A stretch of DNA of 64,000 nucleotides from Cristatella mucedo (taxonomy: Eukaryota; Bryozoa; Phylactolaemata; Cristatellidae), in contig WPIO01000010.1 in the NCBI GenBank assembly GCA_009760855.2, positions 8,599,501 through 8,663,500 of the forward strand, in the 5' to 3' direction. Positions 48,865 to 60,733 of this stretch are shown here, in pieces. Positions within the stretch are counted from its first letter, which is position 1. The number at the start of each line of letters is the position of its first letter. The notes under the pieces were generated by a model that made no database searches, was not told where the DNA came from, and worked only from the letters and a program-made list of their open reading frames with translations. Position numbers and translations under genes: made by a program.

Positions 48865-51800
48865 CTGAATCTCCATCCAGTGGCTTCACATATGCCGGAG
48901 GACTCGAGCTCACGACCTGTGGTCAGAGATGAGTACCTTAAACCACGGGCAAAACCAGGACAGTAGTGGAGTAGTGGCATAAGCAACAGCAGTGGCATTG
49001 GCTGTTGCAGCTGCAAGCGGCATCTGTGGGTAGTGACAGGGCATGGTAACAAAAATACTAGCTGATTTAACAGCTTCTTTTTGTATAGCGACAGAAGAGC
49101 CTTTACGGCTATCACCACCGCTGCAGTGGTGATAAAGGATCACCCACCTCAGAATTCGAAACCACGACCTCCGAACCAAGGTCGGGGAAAGCAACCGCCT
49201 TACCTAGTGAGCCATTACGTCTCACTTAAGGTAGCAGTAAGCAACAGCAAGTAGCAGTAAGTAACAAGCAGCAGCAGTATGCAGCAGCAGCAAGCAGCAG
49301 CAGAAAGCAGCAGTAGCCAGAGTTAGCAGCAGCAGCAGGCAGCAGCAGGCAGCAGAAAGCAGCAGCAGCAACTAGCAGCAAGTAGCAGCGTACCGGAGCA
49401 GCAAGAAGCAGTGGCAAGCAGGAATAAGAAGTAGAGCAGCAACAAATAGCATGCCTGAGCAGCAAGAAGTAGGAGCAGCAAGCAGTAAACAGCGGTAGAA
49501 AGCAGCACCAGCATGTATCGACAGCAAGAAACAGGTGCACTATGAAGCAGTAGCAAGCAGCAACGTGAAGTAGCAACAGGAAGCAGAAGCAGCAATAAGC
49601 AGCCACAGTAAGTAGGATGCAGAGAATTGCTATCAGATTGACTTGTCTCCCGCTGAAGGATTAACTTTGGCTCCTCTGTACAGGCGATGAGCCTGGAGGT
49701 AGGTAGGCATCAATCGAGAAGGACAGTCTTAATGTTCATTATGCATGAGCTAACTAAATAGTCATCCACCAGGCTTGATTATGCAAGTCTGATTGACCTC
49801 AGAGTGGCTGGCGACCTTCTAGAACCTGCTAGTTTTGAGTGTGTCATTGTCTGCCACGTCCTCAGGCCAGATGCTGCTGGTACCGGCTGTCATCTCTTGT
49901 ACTAGTGCCTATCTGTTTGTGTGTGACCAATGCTGACATAGAATGCCGCTGCATTTAACTGCAGAAGAATAGCCTTTGACTATCTCTGGGCCGCTCTCCG
50001 GTTGCAGTGCAGTGAGAAAGGAGTAGGCTGGTGGCGGTGGGTTGCGGCGCTGGCTGTCATGCTTTGTTTGCAGCAATGGTTGCCATTTAATACCAAAAAA
50101 GCAGCTGCATTTGGCCGGGCTTGAGCGGTGGGACACAACAGGTAGACCGCTTCGAACAGTTGGCTTACCCGTTTGACCAGAGAGGAGGGGCAGATTGCGC
50201 AGAGTATTCAGACGACCCAGCCCAGCGCCCACGCAGCTGCTGTTGCTGCTACTGCTGCTGGTGCAGCTATGCATCCTCGTCCTCTCTGCATGTCTTCAGC
50301 TCACTCGTGCTCAAGCGTTGATGGGAGCACCCCATCAGCAATAACAGATAAGAGAAAAGTTTCTTACCGAGCAGCCACAAATCTGCTTGGCTCAATGCCC
50401 TCGATAAGCATGCAGCCATGCCAGTTTGGCTTTTGGTGACAATAAAGCCTGTCTGGAAAGAGCTGCACGGTAGCGTGCTTAAAAGTCAACCCCTTCTTTC
50501 TGCTTCACGAGCACAGGTGCTCAGCAGCAGGCTGAACAGTAAACTGATGCCCCTTGGTTGGATGCTGGACTTCTGACTGTTGCCTCCAGATCCTCACCAC
50601 TGCAAATCTTCTGTGACTAAATCATTGTGTCGGCTGTCAGAAAAAAGATTCAGCAAGCTTCAAAACCATGCCATGTCCCTAAGCATTTTTTGCCAAGTCC
50701 TTGCCCAGTTGCCTGAGATTGCGAAACCGAGGAGACGATCCTTGCTCGTTAGTCGCACTAATCCACACCTTGGTTTGGCCCAGGGGAAAGGTGCTCGCCT
50801 TTAACAGCCAAGGTGGTGGGTTTGAGCCCTGCTACATAATCAAAGCACATGGATAGAGATTAAGTTTTCTTAGAGCATTACAACAATGAATCCTTTATAT
50901 ATATTTTTCACTTCTCCCTCTCTCTGGGCTCAGGACCCTCCATATTTAACCACAGACCATTGCTCTTCAGCATGCTTCGTGACCGGAAGCAGTTAGTAAA
51001 GCAGCAGCTGTCGCGGCTGGCAGCTGTTGTAGCCCTTGTGCTTGTCGGCGGTCGGCAGGTACAGCTGCTGTTGCTCCTGTTGTTCCTGTGCTGCAGCTGT
51101 AGATGCTGCCGGATGTGCGCAGCTCACCTCTGCAAGCGTGCCCTTTCGGTTCGTTATCACAGTATAGACAGCCAGTGCAGGCACTGGCAGCACACAGGCA
51201 AGGGTCATGAGCCAGCCAAGCACATTGCTCCACCATGGCATTGACACACCTCTATACTCCAGTGGCTGGAAGTCGGCAAACGTGAACACCAGAATGAACT
51301 GCAACGACAGATGTCACTCCATGAATGGGATCCGGCATTGCTGCTGGTGCTGCGGCTGCATCCAGAAAGCAGGCAGTGAGAGTATTAGAGTGGCTGAGAG
51401 TGGCACAGAGCAGCAATATGCACCGTAAGGTGGTGGCTGCTGCTAGCAAGGCCCAGACACAGCTGGAAAATCAGAAATTCCAAGCATCTGCAGCTCTGAC
51501 ACCCCATTGAAAGTTAGGCTTGCTTTGCTCTGCTCGACAGCCTCGTACGAGCAACTATCTACATTTACTAGCTAAAAGAGGTGGTGCCTATGTACGTCCC
51601 ACTCAAAACGAGGCTGATCTCTTTCAGCAAGACTTCGAGGCCCAGAGCATTTGCCTGCGGAAATTTGGCCCTAAGGGGAAGGCACATGGAACGTACCGGA
51701 GGACGAGGACGAGGCGAAGGAGGAGGAGGAGAAAGAGAAGAAGGGGAGGAGGAAGAGGAGGAGGAGGAGGAGGAGGAGGAGGAGGAGGAGGAGGAGGAGG

Positions 51801-54800
51801 AGGAGGAGGAGGAGGAGGAGGAGGAGGAGCAGGTAGAGGATGAGGAGGAGGAGGAGCAGGAGGAGGAGAAGAGGAGGAGGAGGAGGAGGAGCCGGAGGAG
51901 GAGGAGGGAAGGTAAGTCATCCGCTCAAAGATTGAGGAGTGCAGCGCCCGTGGCTCTGCTAGCCCGGCATCAGAGGCTGGGCACAAGCGTCAGCACTTTC
52001 TCCATACCAGCACAGCGGCAGGAGTTCCATATTTCCAGCAGATCTTCCAGTAGACTGAAGGCTCTTTCGAAAGCATTTCTTTGATGTTAGATGCAAATCT
52101 TGGCATACCTTAACAGAAAGAAATGCTTGTTCATGGACACTTAGAAAGCACATATTCTGACAAAGGTTACTGCAAGGGGTACGGGGAGTTCAGTATGGAG
52201 GTGCTCACGGGCAGAATATGGGCATGCCGAGCTGGCACATCTTATGTGGCAGTGTCACGAGCTATTGTAAATGAGTGCTGCTGCTTGGCTGGGGTAATTC
52301 AGTCTAGCTGCTGAAGGTCGAAGATATCTACAAGGAGGTTGGACTTGAATCGAGGGTGCCAGGAAGCCTAGATCAAGTCAAAAATTGCTAAGTGACAACA
52401 ATAGCCGAGTGCAGCCAGTTTTTATAGCCTCTGGTGCTCGGATACCAGCTGCAATCTGGCAAGTACATCCGTGCACAAGTTTTCAACCCATTAACTCTGC
52501 CTCTGGTGGATAAGCCATTTAATTGCTGCCTTACATCGGAGGAAGCAGGAAGATGAAATTGTATGCCTTGCTTCACTTTGGCCTGCCAAAGCTGTAGCTG
52601 ACCTCGGTTGCTTCGCTAGGCAGAAGCCAGGGCAGATGGATGCTGCACATTAAGTCTGGATGATACAAGCTCCAGCAGCAGCCGTACGTGCAGTATACTT
52701 AAATAATGCCAAGAACTCAGAAATTTCGGAAGGTGCTAACTGCCTGTCTATAGTTGTACATTTTAGCTTGATTTTCTGGACTTTTGGTGACTCTTTATTT
52801 TATTTACTTCCTCTCTGCCAACCTGTTTTCTCTTCATGCTGCTTTTACATCACTTACATCCTTTGTCATTTCCTTGCTTCTGTCTACTATCCTATGTCTG
52901 ATGGTTGCTATTTACTACAATGCATATCGGTCTGTAACTCTCTAAAACCAAATGGGCTAAATGGGTACTAACATTGAGAGTTTTTTTTATAGCGGACTCA
53001 AAGCAGAAGATGGCTTTTGGTGCGAATGATACACATTGCAACATAGTAATAGTGTAACATTTAAATTAACAGTGGCAATGCCAGCCCATCTGGCACTTAC
53101 TACGTTATTTCGTATTTTTGTTATTACGTATTACGTTAGCTATGGGTGAGCCAAAGATAAAAAATGTACAGGTTGGTGCTTGCTATGAGATACGACTTAG
53201 CATCTGCTTGCCAAACGATACTGTCATGCAACAGATGCTCCAGATGTACCTAGATGCACTGTGCAATGGTATAATGAAAGATGCAGCACCACACCGTAGC
53301 CAATACAAATAACGATCAGTTGTACGATGAATACGGTGAAATGTGCGAGTGCAACTCAAATAAAGTTAAGAGCATCCTGCTCCTAACCTCTTCTGTATCA
53401 CCATCGACTCGTCAGCAGGATCGGTAATGCATGCATACCCTTCTAGGTAGACAGGTAGTTTGAACTCCCTTGCTGACTAGGACTTCTGTTAAAGTGTATA
53501 CATCTCTAGCTTGGTCCCCGAGTGATATTCCTAGTAAGTGTGACTGAATCCATAAAGGGATAGACATAACCACTTATTCTTAGCTCAATTTTAAGATGGT
53601 GGCATAGTTCGAAGCCATCGCTGTGGACAAGAGTCCTGTAGCAAGCTATTGTATTGCATGCTGCAAGCTAAGATGAAAGTTGCTAAGGATTCATTCGGTG
53701 CTATATACACCTGGCTGCTGAATAGGGTGAACGGTTACTTTTCTATGGAAATAGCCTACGTTCAGCCACGTGTTCTGGCATCGACGTGGTCATCAAAGGG
53801 GATCGGTATTCCCTATTCGGACAAAAAAGAAGTGGCAACGATACAGCTCAGAGCCACTTCAAAGGACAGTCATTGCTATTTGAGGTGCAATCTGACCACG
53901 AAGTCCCTGTACCCATTTCTCACAGGCTTTTGCTTTAGGCTAGCGGTATCACACCTTTACTTGTCACTTAGACTGAGCATGGAGCGATTTCTTGTGCAGC
54001 ATACTTTTGAAAAGCTACTTGAAATTCTTATTACGACTAGTTGCCAGAAGCACCAGGTGTGTTAGTACATCACATCCAGTAAGTAAGTTCGTCACAATCC
54101 AGGTCGCGGGTTTGAGTCCTGAAGCGGGCAATTTTTTATTTCCGGCTGCAAGTGGTGTTGATTGATGCTAGAGCTCCTGTGCCATTCTATAAATGAGGCA
54201 GTTGAATTTGCTAACCTTTACTTTATACTAGGAAGTGATTGCAAGTAAAGTCTTTGAACGTTTGCCTGACACAAAAATCACCAAAATCTTGCACTCGTGG
54301 TGGGCAACCGGCTGTCAACTTACTAAACAGCTAGCCCCTCACCGCTCTCAAAGTATGACGGGCATTGCATCCACACAATTTGCTTATGATAGAAATGGGT
54401 GTGTTGGTATTACTCTCACCTCTGGTTGAGGTGTCATATTTTCAACTCCAAAAGGAAGATGTAACATATTCCAGTTTATTTCTAGTGTCGATTCAATGTA
54501 CTTTTCGTGCAACTCTAATAAGGTGGCCAGTAGAACTGCAATTTAATTTTTACTCTGCTCTCTTCGACCAATACATCAATGTTGAGGAAATGATAACTGG
54601 CCAATTCTTCCTCTGATTAGCAGCAACATTGTTGAGACTAAACTGTGATATATCAATCAATGTTGGACTGGCCCAAAGCAGGTTGCTTGTCTATGTGCAT
54701 ATATAGACTGAATAACAAAATGACGAACTACTAGTGTACCATGCTAGAAGGCAAAAGGTACACGGCCTCAGACTTTGCTGTGACATCCATGCTGAGCTGC

Positions 54801-57800
54801 GGGCAGCATTTTGTGTTAGCATGATCCGGCTGCAGCAGCTTTTCATTAATTTATTTTTCATGTTTCACTACTATTTGCTGAGCGCACTTCTTGTCTTATG
54901 CCATACAAATTAGGCATGCCTTGACGGAGGCTAGAGCACCATACACAATACTTCTTCTGTACAGAACGGGCAACAAAGGACGAATAATCCATCATCCACA
55001 AACTATAAGTAAAGGGTATCTAATTCAGCAGCCTCAGGTACTAAGCAGAACGACAGCCTCAGTGGCTATCGCTCCCGCTCGCCAGCGCAAGTCAGAATTG
55101 CCTGCTGCAGAACTCAAACTCATGAACCATGTCTGGAAGTAGGAGCACCTGACCCTCGGGCTAAGACCCATGGGTAACAAAAACGATGGATGCACTTGAA
55201 CCCTGGAATTTTGCAAAGAGAGGCGGAACCTTGACCGTGGTCAGCCCAGCGGGCAAGTCCAAAGAATTGCCGACCCCCCTTTGGCAAGCCTAGGCTGATG
55301 CATTTGCTTATGGAGCAAAGCAAATTTCTCAAGACATTTGCGAACAACATAAGAGGGCATGTAGACTTGAAGGGCACTCGCACCACGTCTGTCTTCTGTT
55401 TCTTTCGGCAAGCCGTCACGTTTTTACACGGTCGAAATCCGCATAACAGAGAGACAAGCTGTCAAGCTGAAGTGTGACATGCAACTGGTGAGAGACGATG
55501 AATAGTTTCACACAGCAGCAGGTGAGAGACAAAGCAAAAAGAGAGCTCGGAGCAGCAGCAGCAGCAGCAAAACAGCTCTCGGGAGCAGAGCAGCTTACCA
55601 TATATCCACACTACGACGATGCACTCGAGCAGACCGAGCACGAGCGTCGAGTAGGCTGCTGCATAGGCATCCATCATTTGCAGGACGTACATTCCGCTCT
55701 AAAGAGAGAGAGAGACGAGACAGTAAACAGCAGCTAGCGATGATTAGACAGTCTAGCTACCCTGGTCTGCCGACGTCCAGTTTAGTATTTCTGATGACTG
55801 CTCTGGCTGCAGGCACACCAACAGCGGCAGCAGATAGGTGCAGTGGCTGCCTGCATAGCCCAGCATTTCTCCTACTGGTTCTGAAGCCTTATTATGATCA
55901 CAATACGACAAGCGAATGCAAGGCTCCCAGGCTTGAAGGAGACACAACAAGGTTAAGAGCAAGCAAATTGTGCACTCGGCAGTAAAAAAGCTGACCTCGT
56001 GCTCGTATTAACCGCTAGCCCAGTGCTTGCTTGGCTCTTGCATTTTATAAAAAATGAAAGTCCATTGCTACGCCCTGGGCAGCAAATGATGGTATGCAAG
56101 AGAGCGAGACAAGTGGTGACAACAGCATCGTAACTCCCATAAAAGCTTACATTTTCCCGGACCTCAAAACCTCTTTCCATTGATACAGATATCCAAGTGA
56201 TGTTTCATGCTACAATATTTAAGTGCCACAGGAAACATTCTCTGCAGTTCTTGTGGTTTACCTGTTTAATTTTTGATTACTGCTCTCCAATTCAGTATGT
56301 AGGACGTGGTAATTCTGGTTTCCTGTATCCATGTCACTGCATAAATATACCAGAAGTCAGTCCAAGGTAGCCTCATTAAGTCGCTGCCTAAATGACCTGA
56401 AGCCACGAGCATTTGCTTAATCAGACAGGGTCCAATCCGGTGGCACCCATTTTGAATAACACTCACCTTTGTTAGATATCGGAACAGATTTCGAGCCAAG
56501 TCAACACAGCCCTGACAACGTTGTTATTGTACCCTCTTGTCATTCAGTAAAGATCCATCATTAAACTAGCTGCCTAGCCATTAAGCTTCCAATCACCCGG
56601 AATGAGCCTTTTATTTGGAGTATCCAATGACTCAGCACAGGTTAAAGAAACTCTCTTTTTCAGCACCAGTGAATGAATGACAAACGGCTGCTTGACCATA
56701 TTCGTGCACCTCGATGGCAAGTTGTATGTGAAGCCCTAAGCAGCAGAGGCAGAGGCAGGGACAGCTGTTTCTCCAAGTTACAGACCCCACATGGTGAGCC
56801 GTAATGGCTCACTGGGTAAGGCGGTTGCTTTTCACGACCTCGGTACCAATGTCGTGGGTTCGAATCCTGCGGTGGGCGATCCTTTATCGCCACTGCGAGC
56901 GGCGGTGATAGCCGTAAAGGCTCTTCTGTCGCTATACAAAAAGAGTCTGTTAAATCAGATAGTAGTTAGTTTTATAGGGATGCGAACGTTGGATCAGTGG
57001 GCTTAATTTAGCTGCTCACCTAGGAAGCTTCCACCCGTACGAAGTATCTTGGAGCAGCTTACCCTCAAAAGCTGGAGCGATGGCAGGATATTTCTACTTG
57101 CAATATAATGCATTACGGCTATTAGTGCTCAAAAGCCTCAAGGACTAAGTGATTGCTCGGCTGACGAGTTTTCAATAGCAGATTCAAAGCCAAAATGGCT
57201 TGCAGAGTGGACAGGAAGACGATGCCTTTGCCGAAGCAGCTTCGGTGCTGTTTAGTTTTACCTGCAGGCACAGTGGTAGGCCTAAGACAAAGGAAACCGT
57301 GCTGATGACAACCAGAGCACCCGATGAGTTCCACCCAGAACGCAGCTTGTGTGGGAAAAGATCCAGGGTGAAGGAATGGACGGTACTCACAATTGTAAAC
57401 TACAAATAAAGTGGCACGATCAATTTTAAGACACCCGGCAGTATGCAAAGATAAATAGCCTGATGAGTACAAACAGTGCAAAACATTGCTTTCAATCAAG
57501 CGATACATTCGCTGAACTAAACTGACATTGTGTAAATCTAGCGGCCGAGGCCACATACACTCAGCTCATTCAAATTTTGCTTTAAGGAGAGACAGGGCCA
57601 CTGTATAGATGCTTCACTTTTCTTTGGAATTCAGAAGTCATTCATTTTACATGCTCTCCATATATCCCTACTATATATTCCTGAAATCATTCCGCATACA
57701 CACAGAAATGGTAATCCTCATATGAATTATACACCAGCGAAAAGCAACCGGCAATTAAAGAGATGGATAGTTATGCAAGCAAACGTGAAGCTACTTATCA

Positions 57801-59218
57801 GGCATGTGATCATTTACTGACTTTGCGGAGAGAAAAGCCAAGAAACAAAGAAATTTTCTATCTAAAAAGCTGAGTTCGATAGAAATGAAACACTACTGAG
57901 AAGGCATGGACATTATTCATCCGAAAGCCAGATTTCTTTGCATTTCATTATGTGGAATTTACAAATTTATCTCGTTTTAATGAAACATCTTTTGGGCTAT
58001 TGCTATCTTAGTTTCACAATGCAGATGTAAATATAATTAAAGAGGAATTCTTACTCAACATTCATAGTTTTCATCTACTGTTTTCCAAAATCAATCGAAG
58101 TTAAGATTTAAGTGAAATAATTAGCGAATCTATCCGAAATGTACAAAAACCGAGCAAAATAGACGAGTCTGCAATTTCAGCAGCTTATCTGTGCTCAGAA
58201 GTCAACCATATTGATTTTGTAAGCAAATTTACTTGACGTCTTTGTTCTTATTTATATAGTCTTTCTAGTTTTTGTTCTTTAATGGACTTTACTACCCTGC
58301 AATACTTTATATGCTTTTGTTACAAAGCCCAGATGTCTGAGTACAAATGCCACAACAAACCTCGGTGGACTTTGTTTACAGTCATGCCTTACACAGCTCT
58401 ACTTCTGTTCTGATTACATAATAAGCTTCTTTACATCTCGGCTGTTGTAAAGAGGCAGTCCAGAATAGCTAAATGTAGACAAATAGCAAAGCAACAGGCT
58501 TCGCCAACACCGTGTGTTTCAATGCACTGTACTCCATGCAACGGATTTAAATGTGGCGTGTATTGACGCTTCGACTGAATCTGGTATCCTTGGTGACATC
58601 TGACATGCCAATGGCGTTCTTCCTTTGGCAGATAAATATGATATTCCCATATTTAGCAGCAACATGCAACGGTATAGGCAACCAAAGCCCTCACGGTTGG
58701 TGTCTGAAGCAAGTAACAACAGAGATAACCTCATCCCGAAAGAGCCACTCATACAGGCTCTCTCGAGCATAAGCTACGATTAGTTTTTATAGTCCTGGTA
58801 TCTGGGCAAGCACCCGGTCAACTAAAAAAAATGCAGGCAGGCTGGGTGGCGGGGCTGACGGGACTGACGGGCTTGCAGGCACAAGTACTTACATGCACAT
58901 TGCTCCTAATGCTAGTATGCACACGAACGTATGCACATGTAGCATTTTGCAATCAGTGAGCAATTCATATGGATTTCAATCACCTGCGTTCCAATGCCTA
59001 GTGTAAGCAGCATCATGAAGAATAAGATGGACCACAGTGGAGCCACAGGTAGCTGTGCCACGACTTCTGGATAGGCGATGAATGCAAGACCAGCTCCTGC
59101 AAAAGCAGAATGTATGTGCATATACTTAGCCGAGTCAGAAAGTCATTCATGGATGCATGCATGCACACATACATGTGTGGTGGTGCACATGTGCGCTTCC
59201 CTGCCTGCACTCACACAT

Positions 59219-59268
<50 letters not shown>

Positions 59269-60733
59269 TCATACACACTCACACACCAAGCTAAGAAACC
59301 CTTAACATTGTGTGTGTGATAAAGATAGGTTAAAAATTCGAGTCTAGCTTTTGATGCAAAACCTGCACTCCCTTTGCTGGCCTGTCAGCAGACATCTTTC
59401 ATTTGCAAAGAATGACAGCCAACGGAAGCCGCCGGCCATTTGCTATGTCAACAAGCAGCATCTAAAGGTTGATATAGCTAATAAAACACTGCTACTAGTA
59501 CACAGCCCCTTTAAATTCGCTGCTGTTGCATCGGAGCAATATTACTACAATAACTAGCACAAATACGAGAACAATCCAAGCAATAGAAAACCCCAGCTTT
59601 GCTTTTGAAGGATGCCCGAGAGTCGATTACCCTAGCTAGTAAGTCTGGTCGAGTTACGGGCAATCTTGTTGAGTTTACCTTATGTAACGCTGTCATAGAG
59701 TTTTGGCAGTGTGATGTTAAGTGGATTTCTTTAGTTTTTCCATTTTTGTCTGGGATGGTTAAACATATATTCTATATGCTTAACTCTTTGGTGCTGATAA
59801 ATTGCTATCAAAGCTTGGCACTTTCGCACTTTAATTTTCAGCCATGCAATACATTTTGCCTTTCGAATTATATTCTTGCAGGCTCTCTTTTCACATTGGT
59901 GAGCACCAGGTAACATATCAGCAATGACTTCCGTTAACCGCATATGTACATCCAAAACTCTACAGGTTGATTTTGTTTATTGCTGTTTAGTCTAATGAAG
60001 TCTCTTGATCTGCGATTAACGATCTCTCCAATTTCTCTGCAGCCTGCCGATGCCAGGCACCTTCGTGGGGTTCCACATGTTAACGTGGACTCTAATCCCT
60101 CCAGGGTATTAACCCAGAAGTTAAGTGCTCTTACTTCACAACCCAGGTTGTGGGTTGGAGTCCTACAGTTGGCTATTGTTTTTACACTGCCAACGGTAGT
60201 GATAGCCATTGAGGTTATTCTGCCACTGAATAAATAAGGCTGCGTGATCAGCTACCATTCCTGTATACACTGTGGTGCACTTGGCCACAGCTTTCGCCAA
60301 GAAAACTGCGGCTGCAGCCTCTTCGGAATGAGTCAAAGGAGCAGGCGAACATCTACTCGGACCCATGTTTCGCAAGCCTTGCAAAATAGTTTACCCTTGT
60401 CAGCCACCTCATCGATCGAGAGATTCAGCTGATGTGCCATGAAACCGAGGATGGAGAAAATGACTAGTCCAGAGAAGAGGCTCGTCAGCACCACGGCGAT
60501 TGGTACAAATATCGAGTCTCTAGGAAGAAATAATTTTTGAAAAAGGAGACAATTGAACGACACATGAAGACGGCAGGGGTTGATCAAGCAAGGCCAAAAG
60601 ATTGCTGAGCATTATTTCTGCAAACCAACCTGAGGCAGTTGTTGTCGAAGGCATTGTAGCTTGCCATTGTAATCATTCCGCCCCAGCCCGGCGACAGTGA
60701 GAAGAAGATCTGTACAGCAGCATCGCCCCAGAC
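48536..60733 (-). CDS. SLC6: SLC6 family Na+/Cl- coupled transporter, right copy (partial: TM6 to stop, eight exons)
   Basis: Minus-strand exons 60733-60630, 60519-60395, 59096-58984, 57399-57262, 55698-55599, 52108-52008, 51298-51128 and 48727-48536 join in frame (1044 nt; 347 residues and TGA). The product is the C-terminal half of a 12-TM symporter: TM6 (QIFFSL), TM7, TM8 (AYPEVV), TM9 ([19 protein letters not shown]), TM10 ([20 protein letters not shown]), an intracellular loop with [13 protein letters not shown]11-12 ([20 protein letters not shown]) and a basic 63-residue tail with ADWGP. The TM7 Asn ligand is replaced by Val, which is exceptional. The 5' half is off the right edge; I searched 60734-64000 for the TM5 exon and found none. 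Exons TM6 to TM8 match the left copy in length and phase. No frame-breaking change is seen, so it looks functional. Confidence 0.95.
48795..48862. repeat. (TG)n microsatellite near the last acceptor of the right SLC6 gene
   Basis: On the gene's sense strand this is (CA)n, ending about 67 bp before the acceptor of the last coding exon. Confidence 0.97.
49045..49218 (-). mobile_element. tRNA-derived SINE in the last intron of the right SLC6 gene
   Basis: Same strand as the gene. It has the family body (agaagagcctttacggctat in plus reading) and a slightly decayed B box. It lies next to the AGC-rich tract. Confidence 0.85.
49223..49610. repeat. AGC/AGT-rich degenerate trinucleotide tract
   Basis: About 390 bp made of AGC, AGT and AAGCAGC units, inside the last intron of the right SLC6 gene. 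All minus frames give long Leu/Cys/Ala runs, which are not real protein. Confidence 0.9.
50775..50895 (+). mobile_element. SINE-like element with a LINE-type 3' end
   Basis: tRNA-like B box region tggtgggtttgagccctgct (50813-50832) followed by gatagagattaagttttctt, which resembles the 3' UTR end of the (ATT)n LINE. Confidence 0.5.
51128..51298 (-). CDS. SLC6 right copy, TM11-TM12 exon
   Basis: Acceptor ctgtcgttgcag, donor GCAGAG|gtgagc, phase 0 to 0. It encodes [20 protein letters not shown] then [20 protein letters not shown] and [17 protein letters not shown]. Confidence 0.95.
51698..51912. repeat. (GGA)n trinucleotide repeat in a right SLC6 intron
   Basis: About 215 bp of GAG/GGA with a pure core of about 75 bp. 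On the sense strand it is (TCC)n, starting about 95 bp after the donor of exon 52108-52008. Confidence 0.97.
52008..52108 (-). CDS. SLC6 right copy, intracellular loop 5 exon
   Basis: Acceptor tttctgttaag, donor GTGCTG|gtatgg, phase 1 to 0. It encodes [20 protein letters not shown] then [13 protein letters not shown], equivalent to the family's RF..DI..M...P...WK.CW..(I/V)TP segment. It is short and has no ATG-led open frame of its own, so a simple ORF scan misses it. The phases fit both neighbours. Confidence 0.9.
54085..54222 (+). mobile_element. tRNA-derived SINE, diverged subfamily, in a right SLC6 intron
   Basis: B-box-like cgggtttgagtcctg, then ggctgcaagtggtgttgatt and tataaatgaggcagttgaat. 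Confidence 0.7.
55599..55698 (-). CDS. SLC6 right copy, TM10 exon
   Basis: Acceptor ctctctctttag, donor ATATG|gtaagc, phase 0 to 1. It encodes [20 protein letters not shown] then [13 protein letters not shown]. The acceptor follows a CT-rich polypyrimidine run. Confidence 0.95.
56790..56968 (+). mobile_element. tRNA-derived SINE, best preserved copy
   Basis: A-box-like tggctcactgggtaaggcgg (56804-56823) and a perfect B box GGTTCGAATCC (56857-56867), then the full body. It is antisense within the intron between TM9 and TM10 exons of the right SLC6 gene. Confidence 0.9.
57262..57399 (-). CDS. SLC6 right copy, TM9 exon
   Basis: Acceptor ttatttgtag, donor CTGCAG|gtaaaa, phase 0 to 0. It encodes [20 protein letters not shown] then [20 protein letters not shown] and LPLCLQ. 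The FP..LR element and (F/L)LGLP of TM9 are family landmarks. The Glu commonly seen shortly after TM8 (in FxxVE) is replaced by Ser. Confidence 0.9.
58984..59096 (-). CDS. SLC6 right copy, TM8 exon
   Basis: Acceptor ttttgcag, donor ACGCAG|gtgatt, phase 1 to 0. It encodes [20 protein letters not shown] then [17 protein letters not shown]. Like the left copy it has Gly (codon 58992-58990) at the usual TM8 Asp position. Confidence 0.95.
59221..59267. repeat. (AC)n microsatellite in a right SLC6 intron
   Basis: About 47 bp of AC lying about 125 bp upstream of the TM8 exon acceptor; sense strand (GT)n. Confidence 0.97.
60105..60250 (+). mobile_element. tRNA-derived SINE, diverged subfamily, in a right SLC6 intron
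   Basis: tgtgggttggagtcctacag (B-box region), then gtagtgatagccattgaggt and gaataaataaggctgcgtga. Confidence 0.65.
60395..60519 (-). CDS. SLC6 right copy, TM7 exon with Asn-to-Val change
   Basis: Acceptor ttcttcctag, donor AAGG|gtaaac, phase 2 to 1. It encodes [20 protein letters not shown] then [20 protein letters not shown] and K. The codon 60494-60492 is GTG (Val) where the left copy has AAT (Asn). The preceding intron is 110 bp. Confidence 0.95.
60630..60733 (-). CDS. SLC6 right copy, TM6 exon
   Basis: Acceptor ctttcacag, donor CTCAG|gttggt, phase 0 to 2. It encodes [20 protein letters not shown] then [14 protein letters not shown]. It differs from the left copy at only five residues. 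Confidence 0.95.

Noticed and set aside
49226-49606. 126-codon minus frame rich in Cys and Leu, resembling a membrane protein.
   Set aside because: It is the AGC-rich tract read antisense.
51581-52084. 167-codon frame with a long Glu run.
   Set aside because: It is the (GGA)n repeat read in one frame, and it lies antisense in an intron.
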